From: Magnolia sinica
Lineage: Eukaryota > Streptophyta > Magnoliopsida > Magnoliales > Magnoliaceae
Direction of reading: 5' to 3'
Assembly (NCBI RefSeq): GCF_029962835.1
Contig: NC_080583.1
Location: forward strand, 67,131,158 to 67,195,157
Length of the DNA stretch: 64,000 nt
The notes below the pieces were generated by a model that saw nothing but the letters and a program-made list of their open reading frames with translations, had not been told where the DNA came from and did not search any database. Made by a program: the position numbers and the translations under genes. Positions 63,958 to 64,000 of the stretch are shown in pieces; the stretch's first letter is position 1; every line of letters starts with the position of its first letter.

Positions 63958-64000
63958 CTTCCATTAAACACATGATCAACAAAACATCAAAAACAACAAT

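Larger units (their letters stand above)
59025..64000. repeat. Duplicated segment, copy 2 (continues past the window)
   Basis: Pairs with 42,772-47,624. It begins about 11 bases after the TAA next to the right MITE half. The CSL exons here are in better condition than in copy 1. The window end falls at copy-1 position 47,625, within an intron. Confidence 0.9.

Overview
This window looks like nuclear DNA of a flowering plant. Gene density is very low, the host exons are short with GT-AG introns, and most of the sequence is nested LTR retrotransposons, solo LTRs, MITE-like elements and one CACTA end. The many GGGCCCACC-type stretches remind me of magnoliid genomes, but that is only an impression. 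I do not see an RNA gene, a CRISPR array or anything bacterial.

Layout. 1-1,900: AT-rich DNA with no recognised gene. 1,900-7,510: an old minus-strand SIRE-like Copia LTR with a 3.1 kb solo Gypsy LTR inside it (2,091-5,206, perfect ATAAG target duplication). 7,515-8,288: AT-rich, featureless. About 8,289-14,831: an old LTR-like block split by a complete but broken minus-strand Copia element (9,203-14,375). 15,005-34,861: a plus-strand chromovirus-like Gypsy element with a perfect GATAC duplication. It carries at least three later insertions: a solo LTR in its 5' LTR, another solo LTR in gag, and an LTR fragment between gag and pol. 35,005-59,011: the two halves of one Tourist-like MITE (TAA on both sides) now 24 kb apart, with SIRE-like Copia LTRs just inside each half. 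Between them lie fragments of host genes (an enolase-phosphatase E1 fragment and an IST1-like fragment), a CACTA terminus at 42,771, and a decayed cellulose synthase-like (CSL) gene. From 59,025 to the window end: a second copy of the CSL 3' end, apparently intact, which continues past the window.

Host genes. The real host content is a duplicated CSL glycosyltransferase of the CSLE/CSLG type on the minus strand. Copy 1 (45,101-51,042) keeps six exons but has a damaged splice acceptor, a premature stop and frameshifts, and its 5' exons were not found, so it is a pseudogene. Copy 2 (61,454-63,957 and beyond) has three clean 3' exons and may be functional. The duplicated stretch in copy 1 begins at the CACTA end, which suggests, but does not prove, that transposon activity was involved.

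I found no convincing undescribed biological system. The most interesting points are the split MITE that encloses the CSL copy, the gene-fragment cargo beside the CACTA end, TCGA-centred dyad arrays in LTRs of several different families, and a plant-transposon-domain-like coding block in the leader of the Gypsy element. All coordinates were read by eye. LTR and exon boundaries given to the base rest on visible TG..CA ends, target duplications or splice sites; boundaries called approximate do not.
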